In this document: positions 39,416 through 48,546 of the stretch, one piece after another
Position numbering within the stretch: the first letter of the stretch is position 1
How the letters are laid out: every line of letters begins with the position of its first letter
From: Haliscomenobacter sp.
GTDB lineage: Bacteria > Bacteroidota > Bacteroidia > Chitinophagales > Saprospiraceae
Direction: 5' to 3'
NCBI GenBank assembly: GCA_016713275.1
Contig: JADJPL010000008.1
Location: 248,001-312,000, forward strand
DNA: 64,000 nt
Translations under genes and position numbers: made by a program
Notes under the pieces: model-generated
Seen by the model: only the letters and a program-made list of their open reading frames with translations
Told to the model about the DNA's origin: nothing
Database searches by the model: none

Positions 39416-40093
39416 TTAAAACGGCCCACCTTCCGGCGGAGGAGACAGGACTTCCTCCTTCTCCAGGAAAAGCAAACCATCTGGATCGGCAGGCTTGAGG
39501 CGCTCGAGCAGGAAAAGCGCCTCGCCCAGAGAAGGAAGAGGTTGAAAAAAATAAAAGAGGAAGAAAAACGAGGCGTTCAATGAGACGCCCGGAGGAGGGT
39601 TTTTGTAGCGATACGTCAGCTTCAGCCATTCGGTTTCCGCATAATCCGCCAGGGCGGAGATATACAGCGAGTCTCCTTTCAGGGCCATGGAATGGATATC
39701 GTGCATCAAGCCCTTGTAAAAGAACTCCCGCTTTCCTTTTTTAATAGCCGAAAAATCCTTTTGATGGAATACAAACCGGGACAAGCCTGGATCGTCCTGT
39801 TCCATGCGTTCCAGGCGGGAGAACTGACGGACCTGGATGGCCATTCTGGCGGGAAAATACCAGAAAGGCGCGCCCAGCACCAGGCAAAGGCCGCATCCCA
39901 GCAGCGCTTTGCCCCAAAAGGCTACGCGAGCTGAAAAGCCTGATCCATAGCGGCCTGGCAGCCTTGTCCGGATATTATTCTGTATTTTCACTCCAAATAG
40001 CCAATTGCGTTCAAAAATAGGAAAAGCGCCGGAAATCTTTTTGTTACTTTGCCGAAAGGCAAATTTATGCTTCGGGGCCTCGGGTTTTGGCAT
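39416..40093 (-). CDS. Hypothetical membrane-anchored protein
   Basis: 225 residues at most. A single clear membrane helix (VAFWGKALLGCGLCLVLGAP) lies at about residues 55-75, followed by a soluble part (FSRLERMEQDDPGLSRFVF, LKGDSLYISALADYAETEW). A hydrophobic aromatic patch (NASFFFLFYFFQP) follows near residue 180. The long N-terminal region before the helix is basic and may not be translated; an internal start is possible. I do not recognise the family. It lies upstream of the TonB receptor on the same strand. Confidence 0.5.
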   Translation of the reverse strand: MPKPEAPKHKFAFRQSNKKISGAFPIFERNWLFGVKIQNNIRTRLPGRYGSGFSARVAFWGKALLGCGLCLVLGAPFWYFPARMAIQVRQFSRLERMEQDDPGLSRFVFHQKDFSAIKKGKREFFYKGLMHDIHSMALKGDSLYISALADYAETEWLKLTYRYKNPPPGVSLNASFFFLFYFFQPLPSLGEALFLLERLKPADPDGLLFLEKEEVLSPPPEGGPF

Positions 40094-40210
40094 GCCATCC
40101 TGCGCCTCCCTGCCTGCAAAAGGGGGCCACGCGCCGGCATAAAACCGGGTTCAAGTGGAGGATAATGCCGAAACAGGATATTCAGGTTACATTCATTTTA
40201 ATTGGTTGGT

Positions 40211-41815
40211 ATGAAAAAAACGGGGTTTCTTTTACTCCTTGCCCTGGTAGCGGGCGGGACGTTGACGGCGCAGAAGAAGAAAGCGGCGCCTGTTGATCCT
40301 CAGGAGCAGCGCCTTGCCGCCCTGAAACAAGAAGTGATGCAAAAAGTAGACAGCCGGGCCAAAATGGCGCAGGTGATGGTCGACAAGGTGTTCAGCTTTG
40401 CCGAGCTGGGTTTCCAGGAGGTAGAAACCTCCAAATACCTGACCGACATCCTGAAGCAGAACGGCTTTGAGATCGAGTACGGCATTTCCGGCGTTCCCAC
40501 CGCCTGGATGGCCCGCTGGGGCAGCGGCAAGCCGGTCATCGCGCTAGGCAGCGACCTCGACTGCATCCCCAAAGCCTCCCAGAAGCCTGGAGTAGCTTAC
40601 CACGACCCAATCGTTGAAGGCGCTCCCGGGCACGGCGAAGGCCACAACTCGGGCAGCCCCCTGAATATCGTGGCCGCCCTCAGCGTCAAAGAGATCCTGG
40701 AGCGGGAAAAAATCCCCGGCACCCTGATTCTTTGGCCGGGGGTCGCGGAAGAGCTGGTAGGGACCAAGGCGTACTTTACCCGCGACGGCTATTTCGATAA
40801 CATCGATCTGTGCATCTTCACCCATGTGGGCGACAACCTGGGCGTGTCGTACGGGCAAGCGCGGGGCACCGGTCTGGTGTCCGTGGAATACGAGTTTGAA
40901 GGCGAAGCCGCCCACGCTGCAGGCGCGCCCTGGCGGGGCCGCAGCGCCCTGGATGCGGTGGAACTCATGAGCATCGGCTGGCAATACACCCGCGAGCACC
41001 TCGATCCGCTGCAACGCTCGCATCACGTGATCAAGAACGGCGGCGACCAGCCCAACGTAGTGCCCTCCAAAGCGTCGATCTGGTTCTACTTCCGCAACGT
41101 GACGTATCCGCTAATCATGGAGATGTACCAGCGGGCCAATAAAATCGCCGAGGGCGCCGCGCTGATGACGAATACGGCCGTTACCTCCAAGGTGCTGGGC
41201 TCCGCCTGGCCCCAGCATTTCAACAAGGTCATCGCCGAAACCATGTACGGGAACATCAAAAAAGTAGGCCTCCCCCAGTGGAGCGAAGCCGACCAGACCC
41301 TCGCCAAAGCCGTGCAGCGCGAGGTGAAATCGCCAAGAGATACCAACGGACTGGCAATGAAACTCGACACCATCGGGCTTCCGGTCCAGACCTTCGTCAG
41401 CGGCGGCTCCGACGACATCGGCGATATTTCCTGGAAACTGCCGACCGTAACCCTCCGTTTCCCTTCCAATATCCCCGGTCTGCCCGGCCACCATTGGGCC
41501 AATGCGATCGCGATGGCCACGCCTATCGCCCATAAAGGGGTAGTCGCCGGCGCCAAAGCCGAGGCCATGACCCTGCTCGACCTCTTCCTCAAACCGGCCC
41601 TCGTAGACAGCGCCTGGGAGTACTTCCGCACCGAACAAGGCATGAAACAGCAATACATCCCGATGGTCAATAAAGAAGATAAACCCGCCGTTTATCTTAA
41701 TACCGACATCATGGACGAATTCCGCCCCAAACTGGAAAAGTTCTATTACGACGAAACCAAATTCAACAGCTATTTGGAGCAGTTGGGGATTCCGTATCCG
41801 ACGGTGAAAAAATAG
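40211..41815 (+). CDS. M20-family amidohydrolase/peptidase (AbgB-like), secreted
   Basis: 534 residues from ATG 40211, with a signal peptide (MKKTGFLLLLALVAGGTLTAQ). Metal-site motifs are IALGSDLDCIP, GHGEGHNSGSPLN, PGVAEELVGTKAYF (Glu pair) and CIFTHVGDN. The dimerisation-domain signature VEYEFEGEAAHAAGAPWRGR follows, and GLPGHHWAN carries the late His. This layout is that of the p-aminobenzoyl-glutamate hydrolase subunit B subgroup, whose Bacteroidota members are often exported. It hydrolyses an amide or peptide bond; the substrate is unknown. It is followed by a short AAGGCGT trailer array (41817-41835) and a MITE. Confidence 0.85.
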   Translation: MKKTGFLLLLALVAGGTLTAQKKKAAPVDPQEQRLAALKQEVMQKVDSRAKMAQVMVDKVFSFAELGFQEVETSKYLTDILKQNGFEIEYGISGVPTAWMARWGSGKPVIALGSDLDCIPKASQKPGVAYHDPIVEGAPGHGEGHNSGSPLNIVAALSVKEILEREKIPGTLILWPGVAEELVGTKAYFTRDGYFDNIDLCIFTHVGDNLGVSYGQARGTGLVSVEYEFEGEAAHAAGAPWRGRSALDAVELMSIGWQYTREHLDPLQRSHHVIKNGGDQPNVVPSKASIWFYFRNVTYPLIMEMYQRANKIAEGAALMTNTAVTSKVLGSAWPQHFNKVIAETMYGNIKKVGLPQWSEADQTLAKAVQREVKSPRDTNGLAMKLDTIGLPVQTFVSGGSDDIGDISWKLPTVTLRFPSNIPGLPGHHWANAIAMATPIAHKGVVAGAKAEAMTLLDLFLKPALVDSAWEYFRTEQGMKQQYIPMVNKEDKPAVYLNTDIMDEFRPKLEKFYYDETKFNSYLEQLGIPYPTVKK

Positions 41816-41835
41816 GCATAAGGCGTAAGGCGTAA

Positions 41836-41993
41836 GGGGCCTGTCTCGAAAGACTGTTTTCGCCCCTGGCGGCAAAAAAAATTTTCTTTTTTCAATTCCA
41901 ATAAAAAATTGCAGAGCAATTTTTTATTGGAATTGAAAAAAGAAAATAAAATTTCATGCCGGTGGTAAAGATTGGTCTTTTGAGACAGCCCCC
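41836..41993. mobile_element. MITE-like element, copy 2
   Basis: 158 bp with termini GGGGCCTGTCTCGAAAGAC and the complement of GGGGGCTGTCTCAAAAGAC. A central palindrome runs outward from AAAAATTGC-AGA-GCAATTTTT to TTTTCTTTTTTCAATTCC on both sides. It ends 17 bases before the EAD11-TonB gene, so it may supply part of that leader. Confidence 0.8.
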
Positions 41994-42010
41994 TTAAACC
42001 CAAAAACAGC

Positions 42011-43744
42011 ATGGAACCCATAACCGTCATCAAAACCAGACTCATCGACACCCTGCCTCTGGGCATTGATTTGGTGTTAAAGGCCCTGAAGGCAAGCATC
42101 CCTCCGCTTTCCGGTAAGTACGACGACTATATCCTGCTGGCTAGCCGCTACCGGGAGCTGAACGAGCGCCTGATCCGCGGCGTTCTGACCAACGAGGAAG
42201 CGCAAGTGGAGTTTAACAAGCTGAGCGAAGCGATTCTGGCCTTCATCAGCGGCCTGGAGGAAGCAGACCTCCAGGAGCAGGCGCCGGAGGAGCACGTCGA
42301 AAAAGGGATGGGAAAGCTGCTTTACCGCATTCCCGATGTCATGGAGCACCTCAAAGAGGAAAAGTGCCTGGTCCGGATCGCTTTCGACAAGGCGACCCTG
42401 ATGGAGGAACTGACCGGCGAAGCCTCCGATGTCGTCGGCGACATCCGGATTGCGGAAGTGATGGGGCGGAGTTGATCGACCCAACGAAGAAAAGCGTTTG
42501 CTATCCGAACCTTCACCGAGGCGGTCCAGTTTCTGGACGAAGCCGCGTATACGGAATGGCTGTTTTATGTCAAACCCCTTTTGGTGGGGCGCTTCCCGTT
42601 GCTCCTGAAAATTTCGGTCGTCGAAATCCTGGACGGCAAAGAGCGCAAACGGCAGGTCATTCTGGAAGAATCCGTTGAAGTAACTACCGAGCCCGTTTCA
42701 GGCCAGGACGACGAGGCGTTCAAGTCTTCGGGGTTGGTTATCAAAACCGCCGCGCAAACCACCACGCCCTCCCCTACCCCTCTTACGCCGCCTTCGCCCA
42801 ACCCCTCGGTGCTCCCCCCGTTTCCGGAGCCCGAATCGGCCATTGAAGCGGAGCCCAAAAAGGCGATGGAGCCGGAGCGGCAGCCGGAAGAACGCATCCC
42901 GCCAAGCCGCAAAAAGAAGGCAGGGCTCACGGTAGGCGCGTTGGCCCTGGTAGGAATCGCTATGGCAACGTTTTCGGTGCTGTATTTTCAGCCCTGGTCC
43001 CATCAGGAAGCGTTGGAAGACCCTATGATTGGGGATTTCCGGAAGCTGGTAAAAACCTCCTCCGACACCAACTCCATCAAGGAATTTTTGAATCAATACC
43101 CGGAAAGCCCCTTTACCGTCGACGCCGTCGCCAAACTCGACTCCCTGCGGCTTCTTAACCGCTCGCTCGAGCCTTTGCCAGACGAACCAGCCCCCCTCGC
43201 CGATACGACGACTGCTCCGTCTCCGTCTATACCTGCTCCGCCGGATTCGAAGAAGCCGGCAGTAAAACCAAAGGCAAAATCCAAAACCAAGCCCACTACC
43301 CAGCCCAAAACCAACGCTCAACCCGGCGGACCAGCGCCCCCAACTGGCAGTAACGAAGCGCCCAAGGAGCAACCTTCCCCTGCGAAAGAAGAGGTCATTT
43401 CTTTTTCCCAGGTGGCCCGGGAGCCCATTTTCAAGGGTTGCCCGGAGAAAGACCCCGAGCGGGCGCTCAGTTGCTTCAACCGCAAGATGAACAACTACAT
43501 CGGGAATAACCTGCAAAAACCGGAAGAAGCCGTCCGGAAAAACCTGAAGGGCACGGTCACCGTGAAATTCATCATCGAAAAAGATGGCCGCGTAACGATC
43601 GAAACCATCGACGACCCCATCGGGTATGGCTGCAAGGAAGCGGCGGCAAAACTAATCGCCGGCTTGCCCCGGTTTACCCCAGGGAAAAATGCCAAAGGGG
43701 AACCGGTGCGGGTACGGTATCTGCTGCCGATCCAGTTTCAGTGA
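42011..43744 (+). CDS. EAD11-like domain / beta domain / membrane helix / TonB C-terminal domain protein (two compensating indels)
   Basis: About 577 residues. Residues 1-80 resemble effector-associated domain EAD11 (ILLASRYRELNERLIRGVLT, EEAQVEFNKLSEAILAFI). Residues 95-215 form a conserved Bacteroidota beta-domain (LLYRIPDVMEHL, CLVRIAFDKATLMEEL, then FAIRTFTEAVQFLDEAAYTE, WLFYVKPLLVG). A Pro-rich linker leads to a membrane helix (GLTVGALALVGIAMATFSVL), a second Pro/Lys-rich linker, and a TonB_C-type domain (GTVTVKFIIEKDGRVTIE, CKEAAAKLIAG, PRFTPGKNAKGEPVRVRYLL). A stop at 42473 disappears if GGGG near 42467 is GGGGG and AAAA near 42492 is AAA, giving VMGAELIDPTKKAFAIRTF. It is inner-membrane anchored with the TonB domain in the periplasm and the EAD in the cytoplasm (inference). 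No ExbB/ExbD is nearby. Confidence 0.7.
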
Positions 43745-43753
43745 GGACTATAT

Positions 43754-43908
43754 GGGGGCTGTCTCAAAAGTCCTTCTTCGCCCTTGGCGGCCAAAAAATA
43801 GTTTCTTTTTTCAATCCTAATAAAAAATTGCGCGCATTTTTATTAGGATTGAAAAAAGAAACTAAAATTTCATGCCGGTGGCAAAGATTGGTCTTTTGAG
43901 ACCGCCCC
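43754..43908. mobile_element. MITE-like element, copy 3
   Basis: 155 bp with termini GGGGGCTGTCTCAAAAG and the complement of GGGGCGGTCTCAAAAGACC, and the same central palindrome (CAATCCTAATAAAAAATTGC on the left arm). It lies 10 bases after the EAD11-TonB stop and 43 bases before the dipeptidase start, so copies 2 and 3 bracket the EAD11-TonB gene exactly. Confidence 0.8.
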
Positions 43909-43951
43909 GTAAAACAACACCTTTTGTAGAACCAAATAATCTCCATCCGTT

Positions 43952-45118
43952 ATGCTTAAGCGCATTCTTCTTTTCCTGCTGATTTTTCTCCTCTTCGGCC
44001 TTATCGGCTTTTTCTTCGTAGCAGGCAAAATCGTCGACCGGCAGCGAAACACTACTGCAGAGATGGATGGGAGCGCCGTCAGCGAAGAGGCAAAAGCCCT
44101 TCACCAGAAGCTGCTTATCGGCGATCTCCACTCCGATAACCTTCTATGGGACCGAAATGTGCTGAAAAAAATCGACCACGGCCACGTAGACATTCCCCGT
44201 TTGATCGAAGGCAACGTGACGATCCAGGTCTTCGATGCGGTGATCAAAACGCCCAGAGGCCTGAATTACCAAAAGAATACCGCGAATTCCGACAACATCA
44301 CCCTTTTAGCGATGGCCAACCGCTGGCCGGTGCGCACCTGGAAGAGCCTGCTCCAGCGGGCGCTCTATCAGGCGGACGTGCTCCAGCGCGCCGCATCCCG
44401 GTCGGAAGGGCAGCTGACCGTTGTCCGCACCTCGGCAGAACTACAACGTTTTCTCGACAGCCGCCGGTCCAATCCCAGGCAAGTTGCCGGCCTCCTGTCC
44501 ATCGAAGGGTTGCACGCGTTGGAAGAAAAACAAGAAAACCTGGAGAAGCTCTGGGATGCCGGCTACCGGATTATGGGGCTCACCCACTTCTTCGACAACG
44601 AGATCGGCGGGTCTTCTTCCGGGGCTGAACAAGGCGGGCTCACCCCGCTGGGCCGCAAGGTCGTGCAGCAAATTGAGGCCATGGGAGGCATCGTCGACCT
44701 GGCCCATGCTTCTCCCAAAGTAGTCGAGGAAGTGCTCGCCATGGCAACCAAACCCATGGTCGTCACCCATACGGGCCTCCAGGCCGTACACGGCAACCCG
44801 CGCAACCTGAGCGACGACCAGGTGCGCCGCATCGCCGAAAAAGGCGGACTGATCGGAATCGGCTTCTGGGACGGCGCCCTCAACGCCGCCACGGTAGACG
44901 ACGTGGTCAAAACCATCCGCCACGCCGTGGACATCGCCGGCATCGACCACGTCGGCCTCGGCTCCGATTTCGACGGCAGCACCCACAGCTGTATCGACTC
45001 GGCGCATCTGATCCTGCTGACCGACGCCCTGCTGAAAGCGGGGTTTTCGGAAGAAGAAATTGGCAAAATCATGGGAGGGAACCAGATCCGATTTTTGCTG
45101 GAAAATTTGCCCGGGTAA
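43952..45118 (+). CDS. Membrane dipeptidase (M19, renal dipeptidase family)
   Basis: 388 residues. An N-terminal membrane helix (ILLFLLIFLLFGLIGFFFVA) anchors it with the enzyme outside the inner membrane. Metal and catalytic motifs: LLIGDLHSDNL (HxD), GLLSIEGLHAL (bridging Glu), GIVDLAHASPK (His), MVVTHTGL (His) and GLGSDFDG (Asp). M19 enzymes cleave dipeptides, and many accept a C-terminal D-amino acid, which fits turnover of cell-wall peptides. It is uninterrupted. Its trailer has GTTGCGAAG units (45119-45155). Confidence 0.9.
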   Translation: MLKRILLFLLIFLLFGLIGFFFVAGKIVDRQRNTTAEMDGSAVSEEAKALHQKLLIGDLHSDNLLWDRNVLKKIDHGHVDIPRLIEGNVTIQVFDAVIKTPRGLNYQKNTANSDNITLLAMANRWPVRTWKSLLQRALYQADVLQRAASRSEGQLTVVRTSAELQRFLDSRRSNPRQVAGLLSIEGLHALEEKQENLEKLWDAGYRIMGLTHFFDNEIGGSSSGAEQGGLTPLGRKVVQQIEAMGGIVDLAHASPKVVEEVLAMATKPMVVTHTGLQAVHGNPRNLSDDQVRRIAEKGGLIGIGFWDGALNAATVDDVVKTIRHAVDIAGIDHVGLGSDFDGSTHSCIDSAHLILLTDALLKAGFSEEEIGKIMGGNQIRFLLENLPG

Positions 45119-45155
45119 TTGAAGGTTGCGAAGTTGCGGGGTTGCGAAGTTGCGA
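45119..45155 (+). repeat. GTTGCGAAG trailer array
   Basis: Three to four units (GGTTGCGAA, GTTGCGGGG, TTGCGAAG) begin directly after the stop codon of the dipeptidase gene, with the G-rich strand in the gene's sense. Confidence 0.6.
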
Positions 45156-45169
45156 TGAAATTTGTTGTA

Positions 45170-45270
45170 GGGGCTGTCTCAAAAGACGGTTTTTGCCCAA
45201 GACAGCAATAAAATATTTTCTTTTTTCAATTTCATGCCAGAGGCAAAGAGCGGTCTTTTGAGACAGCCCC
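45170..45270. mobile_element. MITE-like element, copy 4 (internal deletion)
   Basis: 101 bp with termini GGGGCTGTCTCAAAAGAC and a perfect complementary right end. The central palindrome is reduced: TTTTCTTTTTTCAATTTCAT joins left and right halves directly, as expected for a deletion between the palindrome arms. Confidence 0.75.
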
Positions 45271-45277
45271 GCCTGCG

Positions 45278-46720
45278 CTAGATTCTTGCGTTTTTGCAGA
45301 TACCCCGGATCATTCCCTTAAACACAAACAGGTGAAAGGGGGACACGGCCCACCAATACATTCGGCCCCAGACCCCTCGGGGGCGGAAGGTGGCTGTTTG
45401 CCAGAGCGTCCAACCTGCCGGAGATGGGGTTAGTTTGAATTCCAGCCAAGCCTCGCCGGGAAGTTTCATCTCGGCAAAAAGCAGCAGCCGCTTCCCTGGT
45501 TTATCGGCAACCAATACCCGCCAAAAGTCGAGGGCATCGCCGGGACTGAGTTGGGAGGCGTGGGTCCGGCCGCGCCGGAGGCCGATGCCGCCAGCCAGTT
45601 TATCCAGAAACCCGCGCATTCGCCAAAGCCAATTCCCATAATACCACCCCGTTTCTCCGCCGATACGCCAAACCCGGTCCAGGACCTCCTCCTCGTGACC
45701 GGGTTTGAGCAGTTCACGCTTTTCATCCGAAAAACACCCATAACGCGGCGCTTCTGCATAATCCATAAGCCGCGGTTCGGTGCCAATGGAGCTAAACGCA
45801 TCCTTCCAGCTGCTCAGCACCATGTTTTGTTCTATCCGCTGAAAAGCCATGCTCACGGCCTCTTTATACGGAATAAGCTCAATGCCCAATGTCTTGGCCA
45901 ACTCGTTGGGCCGGCAGATCACATGCACCTTCATGCTATCCACCAGGTGCACGGCGAGGGAATAGGAAGTAGAGGTAATGAAATACAGCCAATAAGAAGA
46001 AAGGCGGGGCGTCATGACGGGAACGGTAAAAACAAAGCGCTTTAATTGACGCACTTCGGCAAACTGCAGGAGCATCTGCTTGTACGACAAGATTTCCGGC
46101 GCGCCGATATCGAAATCTTTATGGTACGTATCTTCCCGAAGCATCACCCCGGTCAGAAACTGAATGACATTTCGGATAGCAATGGGCTGGCAAAGCGTAT
46201 CCAGCCACTTGGGCGCTACCATAACCGGAAGCTTTTCCACCAAATCCCGAATGATTTCAAAGGAGGCGCTGCCCGACCCCACAATGATCCCTGCCCGGAG
46301 GGTCGTGACCGGTATCGGCCCGTTTTTGAGCATTTTTTCCACCGCAAACCGGCTTTGGAGGTGGTCGGAAAGCTCGTTTTCATTGACGATTCCGCTCAAA
46401 TAAATGAGTTGCTTGCAGCGGGTCGGTTCCAGCAACTCCCGAAAATTTTGGGCAGAAAGGAGTTCTTTGGCCGCAAAATCCCCTTTTCCCGCCATCGAGT
46501 GGACCAGGTAAAAGGCTGCATCCAGGTCCTGAGGAAACGCCATTTCAGGAGCTACCTCCAGGAAATCCACCTCGAGCAGGTGAAGCCGCTCGTGGCTATA
46601 GTCGGAGGCCAACCGCTTTTTATTGCGCACGCACGCAAACACGGTGTGCCCCTGTTCGAGCAAAACAGGCAAAAGCCGCTGACCAATGTACCCATTAGCC
46701 CCTGTAAGAAGAATATGCAT
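45278..46720 (-). CDS. SDR-like NAD(P)-binding protein with DUF2867 domain
   Basis: 480 residues from ATG 46720, giving the Rossmann start MHILLTGANGYIGQRLLPVL. The next motifs are FYLVHSMAGKGDFAAKE and QLIYLSGIV, typical of the atypical SDR group related to NmrA and complex I NDUFA9. The C-terminal half (VWRIGGETGWYYGNWLWRMR, GDALDFWRVLVADKPGKRLL, MYWWAVSPFHLFVFKGMI) is DUF2867-like, a polyketide-cyclase-type lipid-binding fold. The catalytic Tyr-x3-Lys of classical SDRs is not evident. The role is unknown, perhaps in lipid or quinone metabolism. Confidence 0.8.
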   Translation of the reverse strand: MHILLTGANGYIGQRLLPVLLEQGHTVFACVRNKKRLASDYSHERLHLLEVDFLEVAPEMAFPQDLDAAFYLVHSMAGKGDFAAKELLSAQNFRELLEPTRCKQLIYLSGIVNENELSDHLQSRFAVEKMLKNGPIPVTTLRAGIIVGSGSASFEIIRDLVEKLPVMVAPKWLDTLCQPIAIRNVIQFLTGVMLREDTYHKDFDIGAPEILSYKQMLLQFAEVRQLKRFVFTVPVMTPRLSSYWLYFITSTSYSLAVHLVDSMKVHVICRPNELAKTLGIELIPYKEAVSMAFQRIEQNMVLSSWKDAFSSIGTEPRLMDYAEAPRYGCFSDEKRELLKPGHEEEVLDRVWRIGGETGWYYGNWLWRMRGFLDKLAGGIGLRRGRTHASQLSPGDALDFWRVLVADKPGKRLLLFAEMKLPGEAWLEFKLTPSPAGWTLWQTATFRPRGVWGRMYWWAVSPFHLFVFKGMIRGICKNARI

Positions 46721-46811
46721 GAAGAATCGTTTGGTTCTGGAGATCAAGGATAACTACAAGAATAACAAGCGAAAAAGCAGGAAAAGGTTTACCGCCTAAA
46801 AAAGAGACAAG

Positions 46812-46920
46812 TTGTTGCGCGTAGACTTCCGTCACGCCCCCTGTTGCGCGTAGACTTCCGTCACGCCCCCCTGTTGCGCGTAGACTTCCGTCTACGCGTC
46901 GGTCAATCTTCAGATTGCGT
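46812..46920. repeat. Three units of hairpin repeat A (opposite strand)
   Basis: Three successive GTTGCGCGTAGACTTCCGTC units. The first two lack the closing half of the hairpin (CACGCCCC instead of TACGC), and the third is complete and is followed by CAATCTTCAGATTG. The 46721-46976 gap holds nothing else I recognise. Confidence 0.75.
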
Positions 46921-46976
46921 TCAGCTGCTGTCCATCAGGCGCATTGCCTTTTGTCCCCCGTCGTTACGGAGAGGGG

Positions 46977-48317
46977 CTACCTCCAAAACGGAATCTCCGC
47001 CACGTCTTCTTCGGCAGGTTTTCCTTTGGTTTTTACCTTTCGGGTCAGCCGGAGGGTGTGCTTGCCGGGGGGGAGGGACGCGATACCGACCATGCCCAAT
47101 ATGCCGCGCTGATGGTGCTGGGGATGGCGGTAGAAGTAGAAATCCGGGACGGTCCTTGTGCTGTCTACATATACGGCGTAATAGTTGCGCAGGCAGCCCA
47201 GCAGGGCGTCGGGATCTTTTTCGCTGATCTTGGGGTCGCTGATCCTGATCCCGTTCTTAATCCGGATGCCGGATACCAGTCCGCCTTTTTTGCTCGGCGT
47301 ATAGCCGTTGCATTGAGCGGCAATGCGGTCGTTTTCGTTGACGTTGTAGCGGATAAAGACCGGCAAAAAGTCGCCTTCCACCATTCGGTCCGGGATGCTG
47401 GCCACCTGAATAAACGTGTCTTCCGGCCTCAGGGCATCGTAATAGTTGGTCTCCATTTCCGTTCCCTTTGGGGTGTCGGGGAAGAAGATAAAATAGTCGT
47501 ACTTGATAAAAGGGATGGCCATAAACCCAAACAGGTAGGCGAACAACGCCAATTGGATTTTGCGCCGCGAGTAGTTGGTGATCAGGTGGTAGTAAATCGA
47601 GCGGTAGACGTAGGCAAAGGAGACCAGTCCGAAAAATTGGTACACCGGATAATACCAGCGTGCAATCCACCGCTTGCGCTTCAAAAGACCCAGCGTGATG
47701 GTGTCGGCAAAATACAACGCACTCAGCGACAACCAAACAAGGATAAACCCGCCGATGAATATTCCGGGGATGAAATTGACCTTCTCGGGAAAAAGGGGAA
47801 TGAGTTGCGTCAGGAAAAACAGACAGCCCACCATCACCAGAATCACCGAAAACAGGGAAAAGAACATGAGCGCAATCAAAAAAGCAAAGGCAAAAATTCC
47901 GCTGCAGATCCGGTCGATGCGCTGCAGCACCTTGTCCAGGGAAGGCACGCGCTCGCTAAGCCGGGAGGCAAACGGTTCGGCGTAGCGCAACTTCTCCAGC
48001 GGGATCTCCTTGCTGACCGACCGCAGGCCGATACCCCCGATCCAGAACCCCCGCAGCAGCATATGCAGCACCAAGTTGATCGTTAGCGTAATCGCGCCCA
48101 GGGTCACTACGGCCAGCAGAAAATTGAGCATCATGACGGTAGACTGTATGTGCCCTGTGGCCGCCCAGATATTCCCGAAATAGGAAACCAGTTTGTCGAT
48201 CAGTCCGATCAGCAGAAAAATGGAAAACCCGGAGATCAGTAGCTCCAGGTTCCAACTGTCGCGTTGGAGTCCGTCGAGCCACTCGCTCACGGAACTGACA
48301 GGGCGTTGTTCTTCCAT
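46977..48317 (-). CDS. Multi-pass membrane protein of unknown function
   Basis: 446 residues from ATG 48317 (MEEQRPVSSVSEWLDGLQRD). The open frame extends a further 113 codons upstream, but that part lacks protein-like character and overlaps the divergent promoter region. Six to seven membrane helices are visible, for example ISGFSIFLLIGLIDKLV, FLLAVVTLGAITLTINLVL, FAFLIALMFFSLFSVILVMV and GIFIGGFILVWLSLSALYF. A soluble C-terminal domain of about 130 residues follows (FIRYNVNENDRIAAQ, YYAVYVDSTRTVPDFYFY, LPPGKHTLRLTRKV). I do not recognise the family. Confidence 0.65.
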   Translation of the reverse strand: MEEQRPVSSVSEWLDGLQRDSWNLELLISGFSIFLLIGLIDKLVSYFGNIWAATGHIQSTVMMLNFLLAVVTLGAITLTINLVLHMLLRGFWIGGIGLRSVSKEIPLEKLRYAEPFASRLSERVPSLDKVLQRIDRICSGIFAFAFLIALMFFSLFSVILVMVGCLFFLTQLIPLFPEKVNFIPGIFIGGFILVWLSLSALYFADTITLGLLKRKRWIARWYYPVYQFFGLVSFAYVYRSIYYHLITNYSRRKIQLALFAYLFGFMAIPFIKYDYFIFFPDTPKGTEMETNYYDALRPEDTFIQVASIPDRMVEGDFLPVFIRYNVNENDRIAAQCNGYTPSKKGGLVSGIRIKNGIRISDPKISEKDPDALLGCLRNYYAVYVDSTRTVPDFYFYRHPQHHQRGILGMVGIASLPPGKHTLRLTRKVKTKGKPAEEDVAEIPFWR

Positions 48318-48546
48318 GGCAAAGAGAGTTGTTGCAGGGTGAATATAGGATTTTGCGTCCATACCGGGAAAACAGCCCGGGCCTTTTGCCATAAGAAGAT
48401 CAAAATACCTGCTCTTCCCAACGTTTCCGTGTTTCCGATGTCCAGACCTTCCTGTTTTCGCAAGCCTGGAAGGTATCGTTCCGAAAATGCCGAGTAGTAA
48501 GCAAAATCCTTTTATTTTTATCCAATCATCCTTAATCCAACCTGTT

